Positions 1 through 8,054 of a stretch of DNA of 61,782 nt are shown piece by piece. A program made the translations under genes and the position numbers. Origin of the DNA: an uncultured beta proteobacterium (GTDB lineage: Bacteria > Pseudomonadota > Gammaproteobacteria > Burkholderiales > Burkholderiaceae_C); contig CAISLN010000041.1 in the NCBI GenBank assembly GCA_903886275.1, forward strand, positions 1-61,782, given 5' to 3'. The notes under the pieces are model-generated. The model saw nothing but the letters and a program-made list of their open reading frames with translations. It did not search any database and had not been told where the DNA came from. Numbering within the stretch: the stretch's first letter is position 1; every line of letters begins with the position of its first letter.

Positions 1-116
1 TGGTGAGCTTTAATAACTCGCCACAAAAGTGGTGAGCTTTAATAACTCGCCACAAAAGTGGTGAGCTTTAATAACTCGCCACAAAAGTGGTGAGCTTTAA
101 TAACTCGCCACAAAAG
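1..116. repeat. Four perfect tandem copies of a 29-bp unit
   Basis: Four head-to-tail copies start at 1, 30, 59 and 88, with no visible mismatch, and a few more matching bases follow at 117-119. Each unit contains an imperfect hairpin: TGGTGAG, a 9-nt AT-rich loop, then CTCGCCA, with one G-U pair. The array lies directly upstream of rpmI, where the intergenic leader after infC would be expected, but infC itself is not in the window. Bases 117-187 hold a further TGGAA/TTCCA hairpin and the rpmI ribosome-binding site. A real VNTR or an assembly-edge artefact are both possible. Confidence 0.9.
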
Positions 117-187
117 TGGCTCGGGGCCAACAAGGCTGGAAGTCTTTTTCCAGACGCCTCACGAGCACAAAGTAGAAGGAGCATTAC

Positions 188-391
188 ATGCCCAAAATGA
201 AGACCAAGAGCGCGGCGAAAAAACGCTTTCGCGTTCGTCCAGGTGGAACCGTCAAACGCGGTCAAGCCTTCAAACGTCACATCCTGACCAAGAAGACCAC
301 CAAAAATAAACGCCAACTGCGCGGATCGACAGCTGTTCATTCGACCAATATGGGTCACATGGCACAGATGCTTCCCGGCCGTGGTATTTAA
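188..391 (+). CDS. rpmI: 50S ribosomal protein bL35
   Basis: This is a 67-residue, very basic protein of the usual bL35 length, a component of the large ribosomal subunit. It begins [14 protein letters not shown], the conserved start of the family, and has the Arg/Lys-rich middle segment. A GAAGGAG Shine-Dalgarno sequence lies 7 bp before the ATG. The next gene, rplT, begins 25 bp downstream; the two are normally cotranscribed after infC. The only oddity is the tandem repeat upstream. Confidence 0.97.
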   Translation: MPKMKTKSAAKKRFRVRPGGTVKRGQAFKRHILTKKTTKNKRQLRGSTAVHSTNMGHMAQMLPGRGI

Positions 392-416
392 TTAACGACG
401 AACAAGGAGTAATTCA

Positions 417-776
417 ATGCCTCGCGTCAAACGTGGTGTAACGGCTCGCGCCCGCCACAAAAAAGTTCTCGCCCTTGCAAAGGGTTTCCGCGGTCGCCGC
501 GGTAACGTATACCGCGTCGCTAAAGAAGCGGTAATGAAGGCTGGGCAATATGCCTACCGTGACCGCCGCACTAAAAAGCGCGTGTTCCGTCAGTTGTGGA
601 TTGCCCGTATCAACGCCGCTGCTCGTCAGTGTGGCATGACATACAGCCAATTCGCCAATGGTCTGAAGAAGGCTTGTATCGAGATTGACCGTAAGGTTTT
701 GTCTGATATTGCCATCCATGACATGGCTGCTTTTGCAAGCATCGTGGAGCAGGTCAAGGCCAAACTGGCTGCTTGA
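417..776 (+). CDS. rplT: 50S ribosomal protein bL20
   Basis: This 119-residue protein has the standard bL20 length and start ([18 protein letters not shown]). bL20 binds 23S rRNA early in large-subunit assembly and in several bacteria also represses its own operon. The basic N-terminal extension ([17 protein letters not shown]) and the globular C-terminal half are intact. AAGGAG precedes the ATG. It follows rpmI by 25 bp and precedes pheS by about 100 bp containing two hairpins. Confidence 0.98.
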   Translation: MPRVKRGVTARARHKKVLALAKGFRGRRGNVYRVAKEAVMKAGQYAYRDRRTKKRVFRQLWIARINAAARQCGMTYSQFANGLKKACIEIDRKVLSDIAIHDMAAFASIVEQVKAKLAA

Positions 777-786
777 TTCACGGCTG

Positions 787-849
787 AGCGCCTCGGGCGC
801 TTGGCGCACGAAGTAAGGGCTATTGCTTGAAAAGGCACTAGCCCTTTTT
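787..849 (+). terminator. Two hairpins with a short T-run between rplT and pheS
   Basis: A perfect AGCGCC/GGCGCT hairpin with a TCG loop occupies 787-801. A second stem, AAGGGCTA (815-822) with TAGCCCTT (839-846), has a 16-nt loop and is followed by T residues (847-849). The second looks like an intrinsic terminator or attenuator that could uncouple pheST from the ribosomal protein genes. The short T-run makes partial termination more likely than a full stop. Confidence 0.6.
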
Positions 850-877
850 CAATTGAACCGAATTCAAAGAACACCGT

Positions 878-1948
878 ATGAACGAGTTGAACGCCATCGT
901 CGAATCCGCCCAAGCCGCTTTTGCAGAGGCCTCCACACCGGCCGATCTGGAAAATGCCAAGGCCTTGTTCCTGGGCAAGTCCGGCAAGATCACCGAGATG
1001 ATGAAGGGCATGGCTGCCCTCAGCGTGGACGAGAAGAAGGCGCGTGGCGCCGCCATCAACCTGGCCAAGCAGGCCATTGAAGCCGCACTGACCGCGCGCC
1101 GCCAAGGGCTGGCCGATGCCGAGCTGCAAATTCAACTCCAGGCCGAAGCGCTGGATGTCACGCTACCGGGACGCCAACGAGGGCAGGGCGGTTTGCACCC
1201 GGTGTCGCTGACGCTCGAGCGCATTGAGGCGATTTTTGGCTCCATGGGTTTCGATGTGGCACAAGGCCCCGAGATCGAGTCCGACTGGTTCAACTTCACC
1301 GCGCTCAATACGCCCGAAGACCATCCCGCGCGCTCCATGCACGACACCTTCTATGTGGAAGGCGGCTCGGAGACGGCGCCCAATCTGCTGCGCACGCACA
1401 CCAGCCCGATGCAAATCCGCTACGCCGTGCAGCATGTCAAGGCGCACCGCGCGCTGGTTGGCGCCAGTGCCGATGGCCTGTTCAGTGGCGACATGCCCGA
1501 GATTCGCGTCATCGCCCCGGGTCGCACCTACCGTGTGGACAGCGATGCCACCCATTCCCCCATGTTCCACCAGTGCGAAGGCCTGTGGGTGGGTGAGAAC
1601 GTGAGCTTCAAGGACTTGAAGTTTGTGTTCACCGATTTTTGCCGCACCTTCTTCGAGAGCGAGGATCTGGTGCTGCGCTTTCGCCCTAGCTTCTTCCCGT
1701 TTACCGAGCCCAGCGCCGAGATCGACATCCAGTTCCAAAGCGGACCCCTGTCGGGCCGCTGGTTGGAAGTGGCCGGTTCTGGCCAGGTGCACCCCAATGT
1801 GATTCGCAACATGGGCCTGGACCCTGAACGGTTCATCGGCTTTGCCTTTGGCATGGGGCCGGACCGCTTGACCATGCTGCGCTACGGCGTCAATGACCTG
1901 CGCCTTTTCTTTGATGGCGATGTGCGTTTCCTCTCGCAGTTTCAGTGA
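878..1948 (+). CDS. pheS: Phenylalanine--tRNA ligase alpha subunit
   Basis: PheS is the catalytic subunit of the cytosolic alpha2-beta2 enzyme that charges tRNA-Phe. The 356-residue protein has the N-terminal coiled-coil tRNA-binding arm (about 1-100) and the class II core. Visible class II motifs are [11 protein letters not shown] (motif 1 region), [21 protein letters not shown] (motif 2) and [17 protein letters not shown] (motif 3), near the C-terminus. Length is typical. pheT follows after 131 bp holding a repeat element, a larger gap than is usual for this pair. Confidence 0.98.
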   Translation: MNELNAIVESAQAAFAEASTPADLENAKALFLGKSGKITEMMKGMAALSVDEKKARGAAINLAKQAIEAALTARRQGLADAELQIQLQAEALDVTLPGRQRGQGGLHPVSLTLERIEAIFGSMGFDVAQGPEIESDWFNFTALNTPEDHPARSMHDTFYVEGGSETAPNLLRTHTSPMQIRYAVQHVKAHRALVGASADGLFSGDMPEIRVIAPGRTYRVDSDATHSPMFHQCEGLWVGENVSFKDLKFVFTDFCRTFFESEDLVLRFRPSFFPFTEPSAEIDIQFQSGPLSGRWLEVAGSGQVHPNVIRNMGLDPERFIGFAFGMGPDRLTMLRYGVNDLRLFFDGDVRFLSQFQ

Positions 1949-2035
1949 CCCCCCTGAGCCGCTGCGCGGCTTCCCCCCAGGGGGACGACACCGGTGGCCT
2001 GGCAGAGCCAGTTCCACGGTGTCCCTGGTTGAAGG
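1949..2035. repeat. REP-like palindromic intergenic element
   Basis: This stretch starts right after the pheS stop codon. It contains nested inverted repeats: CCCCCTG...CAGGGGG enclosing AGCCGC-TGC-GCGGCT, followed by a second pairing, ACACCG...CGGTGT, with CCTGG/CCAG inside. It resembles interspersed intergenic repeats I associate with Comamonadaceae genomes. A related GC-rich palindrome occurs inside cobQ at 27893-27950. It could stabilise the pheS mRNA end or act as a transcription pause. Confidence 0.6.
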
Positions 2036-2079
2036 CATCGCTGGCGTGACAACACTTTGAATTTGGTTGAGATCTTTTT

Positions 2080-4515
2080 ATGCAATTTTCTGAATCCTGG
2101 CTACGCACTTTCTGCAACCCCGCAATGGGCACGGCGGAGCTCGCTGAAACATTGACCATGGCCGGTCTGGAGGTCGAGGAACTCCAGCCGGTGGCACCTC
2201 CCTTTACCTACATCGTGGTGGGCGAAATCAAGGAAGCCGAGCAGCATCCCAATGCCGACCGTCTGCGCGTTTGCAAGGTCGATGTGGGCCAGGCGGAACT
2301 GCTTACCATCGTCTGTGGCGCACCCAATGCGCGCGTCGGCATTCGCATTCCTTGCGCCCTGGTGGGTGCGGAGCTGCCACCCGGCGAAGACGGCAAGCCC
2401 TTTCTCATCAAGGTTGGAAAATTGCGCGGCGTGGAAAGCCAAGGCATGTTGTGCTCGGCGCGCGAACTCAAACTCTCCGAAGACCATGGTGGCCTGCTGG
2501 AATTGGCTGCCGATGCGCCCTTGGGCCAAAACATCCGCGAACATTTGAATCTCGATGACACGCTGTTCACCTTGAAGTTGACGCCCAACCTGGCGCATGC
2601 CTTAAGCGTCTATGGAGTGGCGCGCGAAGTGTCGGCGCTGACCGGTGCGCCGCTGTTGTCGCCGTCCTTCCCTGCCGTGTCCGTTGGCAACAGCGATCGA
2701 CTTCCCGTGAAGATCAGCGCGCCCGACCTGTGTGGTCGCTTCTCCGGCCGCGTGGTGCGCAACGTCAACACCAAGGCACCCACACCGCAATGGATGGTGG
2801 ACCGTCTGGCTCGTTGCGGCCAGCGCAGCGTCACCGCCCTGGTGGACATCTCCAACTACGTGATGTTCGAGTTTGGCCGTCCTTCCCACATTTTCGATCT
2901 GGACAAAATCCAAGGTGGTTTGGATGTGCGTTGGGGCAAGCCCGGCGAGCAGCTCAAGCTGCTCAACGGCAGCACCGTCACGGTGGACGACAAGGTTGGT
3001 GTCATTGCTGATGAGAGCCAAGTGGAGTCGCTGGCCGGCATCATGGGCGGCGACGCCACGGCCGTGTCTGACGATACGCAGCATGTTTATGTGGAGGCGG
3101 CCTTCTGGTGGCCCAAGTCGATTGCCGGACGCTCGCGCCGTTTCAATTTTTCGACCGACGCCGGTCACCGCTTTGAGCGCGGTGTCGATCCTGAATTGAC
3201 GGTGGAGCACCTGGAACGTATCACGCAGTTGATCATCGATATTTGCGGCACGCCCGAGACCACCTGCGGACCCATCGATGACCAGAAGCCCCATATGCCC
3301 GTGGCCCAACCGGTCAGTCTGCGTGTGGCCCGTGCCGTCAAGATCATCGGCATGCCGCTGACGCAGGCGCAATGCGCCGATGCGCTAACCGGTCTGGGCC
3401 TGTCGCTGACGCAGACCGAGGGCGTCATTACCGTGGCGCCTCCTTCATTCCGTTTCGATTTGCAGATTGAAGAAGACCTGATTGAGGAAGTGGTGCGCAT
3501 GGTGGGTTACAACAACCTGCCCGATACGCCGCCGCTGGCTCCTATTACGGCGCGCATTCGCCCCGAGGCGCAGCGCAGCGCGTTTGCGGTACGCCGCGCC
3601 TTGGCAAATTTGTCGTACCAGGAAACCATCAACTTCAGCTTTGTGGAGGAGCGCTGGGAGCATGAACTTGCCGGCAACCCCAATCCCATCAAGCTGCTCA
3701 ACCCGATTGCCAGCCAGATGAGCGTGATGCGCTCCTCGTTGCTAGGCTCGCTCTTGCAGGTGCTCAAGTTCAACCTGGCCCGCAAGGCCACGCGCGTTCG
3801 CGTGTTTGAGTTGGGACGCGTGTTTTTGAGAGACGCTTCGGTGAAGAGCACCGATGCCACGGTTGAAGGGTTCGACCAGCCCATGCGTATCGCTGGTCTG
3901 GCCAGTGGCAGCGCTGAGCCGCTGCAGTGGGGCATCAAGGATGTAGCCGTCGATTTCTATAGCGTCAAGGGCGATGTAGAGCGACTGCTCGCGCCCCTGC
4001 AGCCCGAATTTAAACCCGATACCCATCCATCCATGCACCCGGGACGTTGCGCATCGGTTTGGCTGGCTGGTAAATGCATAGGCCATGTGGGCGAACTCCA
4101 TCCCAAATGGCGCCAGTCATACGAACTGCCCAGCGCACCGGTGCTGTTTGAACTGGATCTAGAGTCGGTTCTGGCGCGCGAAGTGCCCATGTTCAAGCCA
4201 GTGTCCAAAATGCAGGCGGTTCAGCGCGACATCGCTGTGGTGGTTGCGGACTCCGTAACCCATGCGGCACTGATGGCCGCCATTTGGGCTGCGCCCACAT
4301 CCGGTTTGTTGCGCGATGCGCAGCTCTTCGATGTGTACCGCCCCAAACCGTCCAAGGACAGCGCGGTGCAAGAGGGCCTCTGCGACCGTAGTCTGGCAGT
4401 GCGCCTCACCCTCAATAGCGACGAAGGCAGTCTGGCTGAAGAGCAGATCGATGCGGCCGTGAAGGCGGTGGTCGAACAGCTCGGCAAATTGTTGGGTGCG
4501 CGCCAGCGCGTCTAA
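2080..4515 (+). CDS. pheT: Phenylalanine--tRNA ligase beta subunit
   Basis: This 811-residue protein has the full-length bacterial PheT layout. An N-terminal tRNA-binding OB domain spans roughly residues 40-150 (YIVVGEIKEAEQHPNADRLRVCKVD). The B3/B4 editing domain and B5 domain follow, with GHRFERGVDP in the middle. A C-terminal ferredoxin-fold anticodon-binding domain (FDVYRPKPS... SLAVRLTLNS) closes it. It edits misactivated tyrosine and helps bind tRNA-Phe. It is separated from pheS by a REP-like element and followed by ihfA 32 bp downstream, the conserved proteobacterial order. Confidence 0.98.
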   Translation: MQFSESWLRTFCNPAMGTAELAETLTMAGLEVEELQPVAPPFTYIVVGEIKEAEQHPNADRLRVCKVDVGQAELLTIVCGAPNARVGIRIPCALVGAELPPGEDGKPFLIKVGKLRGVESQGMLCSARELKLSEDHGGLLELAADAPLGQNIREHLNLDDTLFTLKLTPNLAHALSVYGVAREVSALTGAPLLSPSFPAVSVGNSDRLPVKISAPDLCGRFSGRVVRNVNTKAPTPQWMVDRLARCGQRSVTALVDISNYVMFEFGRPSHIFDLDKIQGGLDVRWGKPGEQLKLLNGSTVTVDDKVGVIADESQVESLAGIMGGDATAVSDDTQHVYVEAAFWWPKSIAGRSRRFNFSTDAGHRFERGVDPELTVEHLERITQLIIDICGTPETTCGPIDDQKPHMPVAQPVSLRVARAVKIIGMPLTQAQCADALTGLGLSLTQTEGVITVAPPSFRFDLQIEEDLIEEVVRMVGYNNLPDTPPLAPITARIRPEAQRSAFAVRRALANLSYQETINFSFVEERWEHELAGNPNPIKLLNPIASQMSVMRSSLLGSLLQVLKFNLARKATRVRVFELGRVFLRDASVKSTDATVEGFDQPMRIAGLASGSAEPLQWGIKDVAVDFYSVKGDVERLLAPLQPEFKPDTHPSMHPGRCASVWLAGKCIGHVGELHPKWRQSYELPSAPVLFELDLESVLAREVPMFKPVSKMQAVQRDIAVVVADSVTHAALMAAIWAAPTSGLLRDAQLFDVYRPKPSKDSAVQEGLCDRSLAVRLTLNSDEGSLAEEQIDAAVKAVVEQLGKLLGARQRV

Positions 4516-4547
4516 ACTACGCGCAAACCCCACTGAAGCGAGACACC

Positions 4548-4883
4548 ATGGATTTTTCTGTTGAAAGTCTGGAGACGCCCGCGCTGACCAAGGCGCAGTT
4601 GGCAGATTTGCTGTTCGAGCAAATTGGGTTGAACAAGCGCGAATCCAAAGACATGATCGATGCCTTCTTCGACTTGATTTCTGCTAGCTTGGTGGAAGGT
4701 GCCGATGTCAAGATCACCGGCTTTGGCAACTTCCAGATTCGCACCAAGGCGCCTCGGCCTGGCCGCAACCCGCGCACCGGCGAGGCCATTCCCATTCAGG
4801 CCAGGCGCGTGGTCACCTTCCATGCCAGCCACAAGCTCAAAGAACAAATTCAGGAAGACAGCAAGCCCCCCACGTCTGTTTAA
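4548..4883 (+). CDS. ihfA: Integration host factor subunit alpha
   Basis: This 111-residue HU/IHF-family DNA-bending protein pairs with IHF-beta and binds the minor groove at specific sites. The family signature is visible: LTKAQLADLLFEQIGLNKRESKD at the N-terminus, then GADVKITGFGNFQIRTKAPRPGRNPRTGEAIPI, containing the proline that intercalates DNA. Its place after pheT identifies it as the alpha subunit. The C-terminal tail (EQIQEDSKPPTSV) is slightly extended, as is common in Burkholderiales. Confidence 0.96.
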   Translation: MDFSVESLETPALTKAQLADLLFEQIGLNKRESKDMIDAFFDLISASLVEGADVKITGFGNFQIRTKAPRPGRNPRTGEAIPIQARRVVTFHASHKLKEQIQEDSKPPTSV

Positions 4884-4985
4884 TCCGACGGCTGGCGTTT
4901 ATTTGCAGGTGGCTTGATTTGGTCTTTGCGTCCCTGCTTGACTTAGAGTAACCTCTGCCCTTTTGGCTGTACAGCATTGATTTCA

Positions 4986-5435
4986 ATGGAGAAAACTCTC
5001 CCCACCATTCCCGCCAAACGTTATTTCACCATCGGTGAGGTGGCGGATTTGTGCGGCGTAAAACCGCACGTGCTACGGTATTGGGAGCAGGAGTTCACGC
5101 AACTGCGGCCCATGAAGCGCAGGGGTAACAGACGCTATTACCAGCACCACGAAGTGCTGATGATCCGGCGCATTCGCGACCTGCTGTATGACCAGGGATT
5201 CACCATCAGCGGCGCGCGCAACAAGATGCAAGAACTGTTGCAGACCGAGCGCGAGAAGAAGCGCAATGGCGAGGCGCTGCTCGATGGCATAGAAGTGATC
5301 GCGTTGGACACCGAAGAGTTGGACCGCAAGGATATGGCGGTCCCTGGCGATGTGTTGCCCGATGGTCAGTTGCATCTGGTGCAACTGCGCCGCGAACTAT
5401 TTGAAATTCGTGAGTTATTAGCTTTCACATTTTAA
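4986..5435 (+). CDS. MerR-family transcriptional regulator
   Basis: The 149-residue protein starts MEKTLPTIPAKRYFTIGEVADLCGVKPHVLRYWEQEF, a MerR winged-helix DNA-binding domain (about residues 13-82). A short helical dimerisation segment (about 85-130) follows. No cysteine-rich metal-binding loop is visible, so its ligand is unknown. I chose the ATG at 4986 over a TTG nine bases earlier because homology-like sequence starts there. The preceding 100 bp contain TTGACTTAGAGTAACCTC, a possible self-regulated promoter. The position between ihfA and tRNA-Pro is conserved in Burkholderiales. Confidence 0.9.
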   Translation: MEKTLPTIPAKRYFTIGEVADLCGVKPHVLRYWEQEFTQLRPMKRRGNRRYYQHHEVLMIRRIRDLLYDQGFTISGARNKMQELLQTEREKKRNGEALLDGIEVIALDTEELDRKDMAVPGDVLPDGQLHLVQLRRELFEIRELLAFTF

Positions 5436-5473
5436 GAATGCTTCGTTTTTAACGCTACAATACGAGACTTGAT

Positions 5474-5550
5474 CGGTGTGTGGCGCAGCCTGGTAGCGCA
5501 CTTGCATGGGGTGCAAGGGGTCGAAGGTTCGAATCCTTTCACACCGACCA
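5474..5550 (+). tRNA. tRNA-Pro (anticodon GGG)
   Basis: The 77-nt sequence folds as a complete cloverleaf. The acceptor stem pairs CGGTGTG with CACACCG and is followed by ACCA, so the CCA end is encoded. The anticodon stem CTTGC/GCAAG carries loop ATGGGGT, giving anticodon GGG, which reads CCC and CCU proline codons. The T-loop TTCGAAT is standard. A TACAAT -10 element sits at 5456-5461, twelve bases before the mature 5-prime end, and a strong terminator follows at 5563. Confidence 0.97.
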
Positions 5551-5562
5551 TATGAAATACAC

Positions 5563-5596
5563 AAGCCTCTGAACAGAAATGTTCAGGGGCTTTTTT
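5563..5596 (+). terminator. Rho-independent terminator of tRNA-Pro
   Basis: AAGCCTCTGAACA (5563-5575), a GAAA tetraloop, then TGTTCAGGGGCTT (5580-5592) form a 13-bp stem with one G-U pair, followed by T residues to 5596. It ends the tRNA transcript before the heme-binding protein gene. Confidence 0.92.
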
Positions 5597-5636
5597 CATA
5601 GGCAGGCAGATAGGGTTTGCCGCAGGAGTAAACGCG

Positions 5637-6269
5637 ATGGAACAGTTTTCAGAAGACATCTACACCGAGCCCTCAGGCGTCGATGTGGACACCTTGCATA
5701 ACCTGGGGCCCTTGCGGGCCATGGCCGGCATTTGGCAGGGGCAGCGCGGCGTAGACGTAAAGCCCAAGCCAGACGGGCCACGCAAACAAGCCTTTGTGGA
5801 GCGCATAGAACTTCAGCCGATTGATCCCCAAACCAATGGACCGCAACTGTTGTACGGCCTGCGCTATCACACACACATCACCAAGCCCGATCAGGTAAAG
5901 ACCTACCACGAGCAGATGGGCTACTGGCTATGGGAGCCCGCTACGGGCGTATTGATCCATACTCTAACGATTCCGCGTGGGCTGGTATTGATGGCCACAG
6001 GGCAGGCCAAGGCCGATGACAGGTCCTTTGAAGTGCGGGCCACGCAGGACGACGCCAATTTTGGCATCCGCTCCACGCCCTTTCTGGATTACGCGTTCAA
6101 GACGACTGCATTTCACATCCGGGTCAGCATCCATGACGACGGCACTTGGGGCTATGAAGAGGACACGGTGTTGTCGATCCGCGGCCAGTCCGAGCCTTTT
6201 CACCACACCGACTGCAATCGACTGCTCAAGCTGGCAGAGCCCACGCCCAACCCCATGGCCAGGCGCTGA
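5637..6269 (+). CDS. Heme-binding beta-barrel (nitrobindin-like/FABP-like) protein
   Basis: This is a 210-residue cytosolic protein with no signal peptide. Around residues 22-40 it has LGPLRAMAGIWQGQRGVD, matching the GxWxG start of the nitrobindin/FABP-like beta-barrel family. The barrel continues with alternating beta strands (LLYGLRYHTHI, GYWLWEPATGVLIHTLTIPRG, LVLMATGQAK). Family members such as nitrobindin bind heme b; the role here is not established. It stands alone, convergent with the FimV-like gene 13 bp away. The assignment rests on motif pattern, not on an alignment. Confidence 0.72.
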   Translation: MEQFSEDIYTEPSGVDVDTLHNLGPLRAMAGIWQGQRGVDVKPKPDGPRKQAFVERIELQPIDPQTNGPQLLYGLRYHTHITKPDQVKTYHEQMGYWLWEPATGVLIHTLTIPRGLVLMATGQAKADDRSFEVRATQDDANFGIRSTPFLDYAFKTTAFHIRVSIHDDGTWGYEEDTVLSIRGQSEPFHHTDCNRLLKLAEPTPNPMARR

Positions 6270-6282
6270 TCGCGAGATGGCG

Positions 6283-7893
6283 TTAGGCCTTGGTGTGCCT
6301 GTGGTGTTCGCTGGCTATGCCATGCATATTGACCAGTTCCCGGAACGCTGCGAGGTCAAAAGGGTCCGATTCGCTAGCCTCTGGGTCACGCATGATGCAG
6401 GCCTCAATCACATCCAGCACATGGGGCGATTCCCATTGGTTATTGATGTGGTCCAGTAGCGCAGGATAGGCATCCAGGCTACGCCCTTCATCGTTGCCCA
6501 AAGCGAGATCTGGAACCCTCACATTGAACAACTGCATGAACTGCTCACGGTACTGGCGCAAAGCCACCTCACGGTTGAAGTTTTCTGCAATGGCCAGCAA
6601 GTCCAAAAAGAGCAGCGGGCTTTCCTTCGGGTTGCTGTGGGTACCGCCGTCAAGCACTTCGATCGCCTCATCGACCTTGCCCAACTTGGCAAGGAAATCT
6701 GCCTGTTGGCGCAAGTCCACCTGATAGTCGGCGTTGAAGTCTTTGCGCGATTGCCTTGTGGCGCTGTATTTTTTGGGCACCTTGTTGACTGCCAGTGTCA
6801 CAGGCATGGCGGACTGCTTTGCTACCAGTGCGTCAAAAGCGGCCTTGTCTACATCCTCGGTATTGACCGCAAAATCTTCCTCTTCGCTTGCCGCATCGGT
6901 GGCCGTCGCAAAAAATCCTTTATTCCGGGCAAGCGGCCTGTTCCAGGCTGCAGGTCTGGAACCTTTGCCCCAAATAAGGGCCAGCGCACCCAGGCACAGG
7001 AGCACCAGCGCACCCAATCCGTAGACCGCCTCCACAGGCACACGGTCGGACTCCGCTCGCTCCAGGCGCGCGCGCATGGTTGCCAGACTGGCCTCGTTTT
7101 TGAGGGCCTGCTCCAGCAATACCTTCATATCGTTTTGCAGCAATTGCATGCGTTGGCTGTCTCGCCCCGCGTCCTCGGTCGGTATCGCGCCCTTGGTGGA
7201 AGATTCGAGCGACTTGACGCGTTCGTTTAAGGTCTCAACCGGGTCCAAGTGCAAGCGGGGTTTGCCCGTGTCTGCGGGCTTCTCTGACTTCGCCGGGTTT
7301 TGTGCCAAGTGTTTGCGTTCTTTTGCAGGCTCCTGCGCCACGCTTTGGGCACTCTGACTTGAAACGCTTGGCTTGATCACTTTTTGCGCAGCCTTGGGTG
7401 GCTGCGCTGCTTTGGGGCTGCTTGGCGCAGCGGGTGCGCCCCGGCTTTCTTCCACCGGCATCACCAGTGAAAGCTGTGGTGCCGTTGCCCCGCCAGAGCG
7501 ACTCAGCGGCGGCGCCGTTTCGCTGGGGAAGTCGGCAAGCAAAACGTATTTGCGGGAAATTTTTTGAGCACAGCCGACGCGCAGGTAGACCGTTACCACG
7601 GGCTCATCGATCAAGGCCGATGAGCTGATTTTCAGATTGAAGGTGTCTGGCTGATCGGTGGGCGTCACATGGACCTGTACACGGCTGTTGTCTTGCCGAC
7701 TGTCTCCGTGGAATACATCTGCCTCGGCGCACAGGGCGCCATCAGCCTGTCCCGGGTCTATCTGCACTGCAACCATCAGCTCAAGGGGCTGACCAATCCA
7801 AGCAGCACCGCGGGCGCGACCCAAATTCAGTGCGGCGCTCCCCAACGCGGTTCCTGCCAATACAAGCCCCACTGCGACCGCTTTGATTCTCAT
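6283..7893 (-). CDS. FimV-like pilus assembly/polar protein
   Basis: The 536-residue protein begins MRIKAVAVGLVLAGTALGSAALNLGRARGAAWIGQPLEL, a signal peptide followed by the FimV N-terminal domain pattern. A Pro/Ala/Lys-rich linker and a coiled coil (about 215-285) precede one membrane helix near 289-310 (GLGALVLLCLGALALIWG). The cytoplasmic part ends in a TPR-like FimV C-terminal region (about 395-510, QADFLAKLGKVDEAIEVLDGG). FimV proteins organise type IV pili and poles. I chose the ATG at 7893 because the signal peptide begins there; in-frame codons upstream look non-coding. Confidence 0.75.
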   Translation of the reverse strand: MRIKAVAVGLVLAGTALGSAALNLGRARGAAWIGQPLELMVAVQIDPGQADGALCAEADVFHGDSRQDNSRVQVHVTPTDQPDTFNLKISSSALIDEPVVTVYLRVGCAQKISRKYVLLADFPSETAPPLSRSGGATAPQLSLVMPVEESRGAPAAPSSPKAAQPPKAAQKVIKPSVSSQSAQSVAQEPAKERKHLAQNPAKSEKPADTGKPRLHLDPVETLNERVKSLESSTKGAIPTEDAGRDSQRMQLLQNDMKVLLEQALKNEASLATMRARLERAESDRVPVEAVYGLGALVLLCLGALALIWGKGSRPAAWNRPLARNKGFFATATDAASEEEDFAVNTEDVDKAAFDALVAKQSAMPVTLAVNKVPKKYSATRQSRKDFNADYQVDLRQQADFLAKLGKVDEAIEVLDGGTHSNPKESPLLFLDLLAIAENFNREVALRQYREQFMQLFNVRVPDLALGNDEGRSLDAYPALLDHINNQWESPHVLDVIEACIMRDPEASESDPFDLAAFRELVNMHGIASEHHRHTKA

Positions 7894-8054
7894 ACCCACC
7901 CCATCTATTTTTTTACATTCTCGCACGCACATTCCGATTACGAGCTGAGATTCAACAGCCATGGCTTGGCCCTTTGCGCTGTATGCAACAAGCAAAGCGG
8001 AGTCGGTTGCGTAGCCGCCCGACCTGTGCTGATCTACGGCAGGGCGCTGCGTTC

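Noticed and set aside
1..116. Possible CRISPR array
   Set aside because: The copies are directly adjacent with no unique spacers, and no cas genes are present.
4938..4973. MerR-type operator upstream of the MerR gene
   Set aside because: TTGACT is present, but no convincing -10 at 19-20 bp spacing and no full dyad could be defined, so it is mentioned only as a possibility in the gene entry.
5474..5550. tRNA-Pro as an attachment site for an integrated element
   Set aside because: No integrase, no partial tRNA duplicate and no foreign gene block lies next to it.
7894..8054. Longer FimV start using codons up to 7995
   Set aside because: The extra N-terminal residues would hide the signal peptide that begins at 7893.
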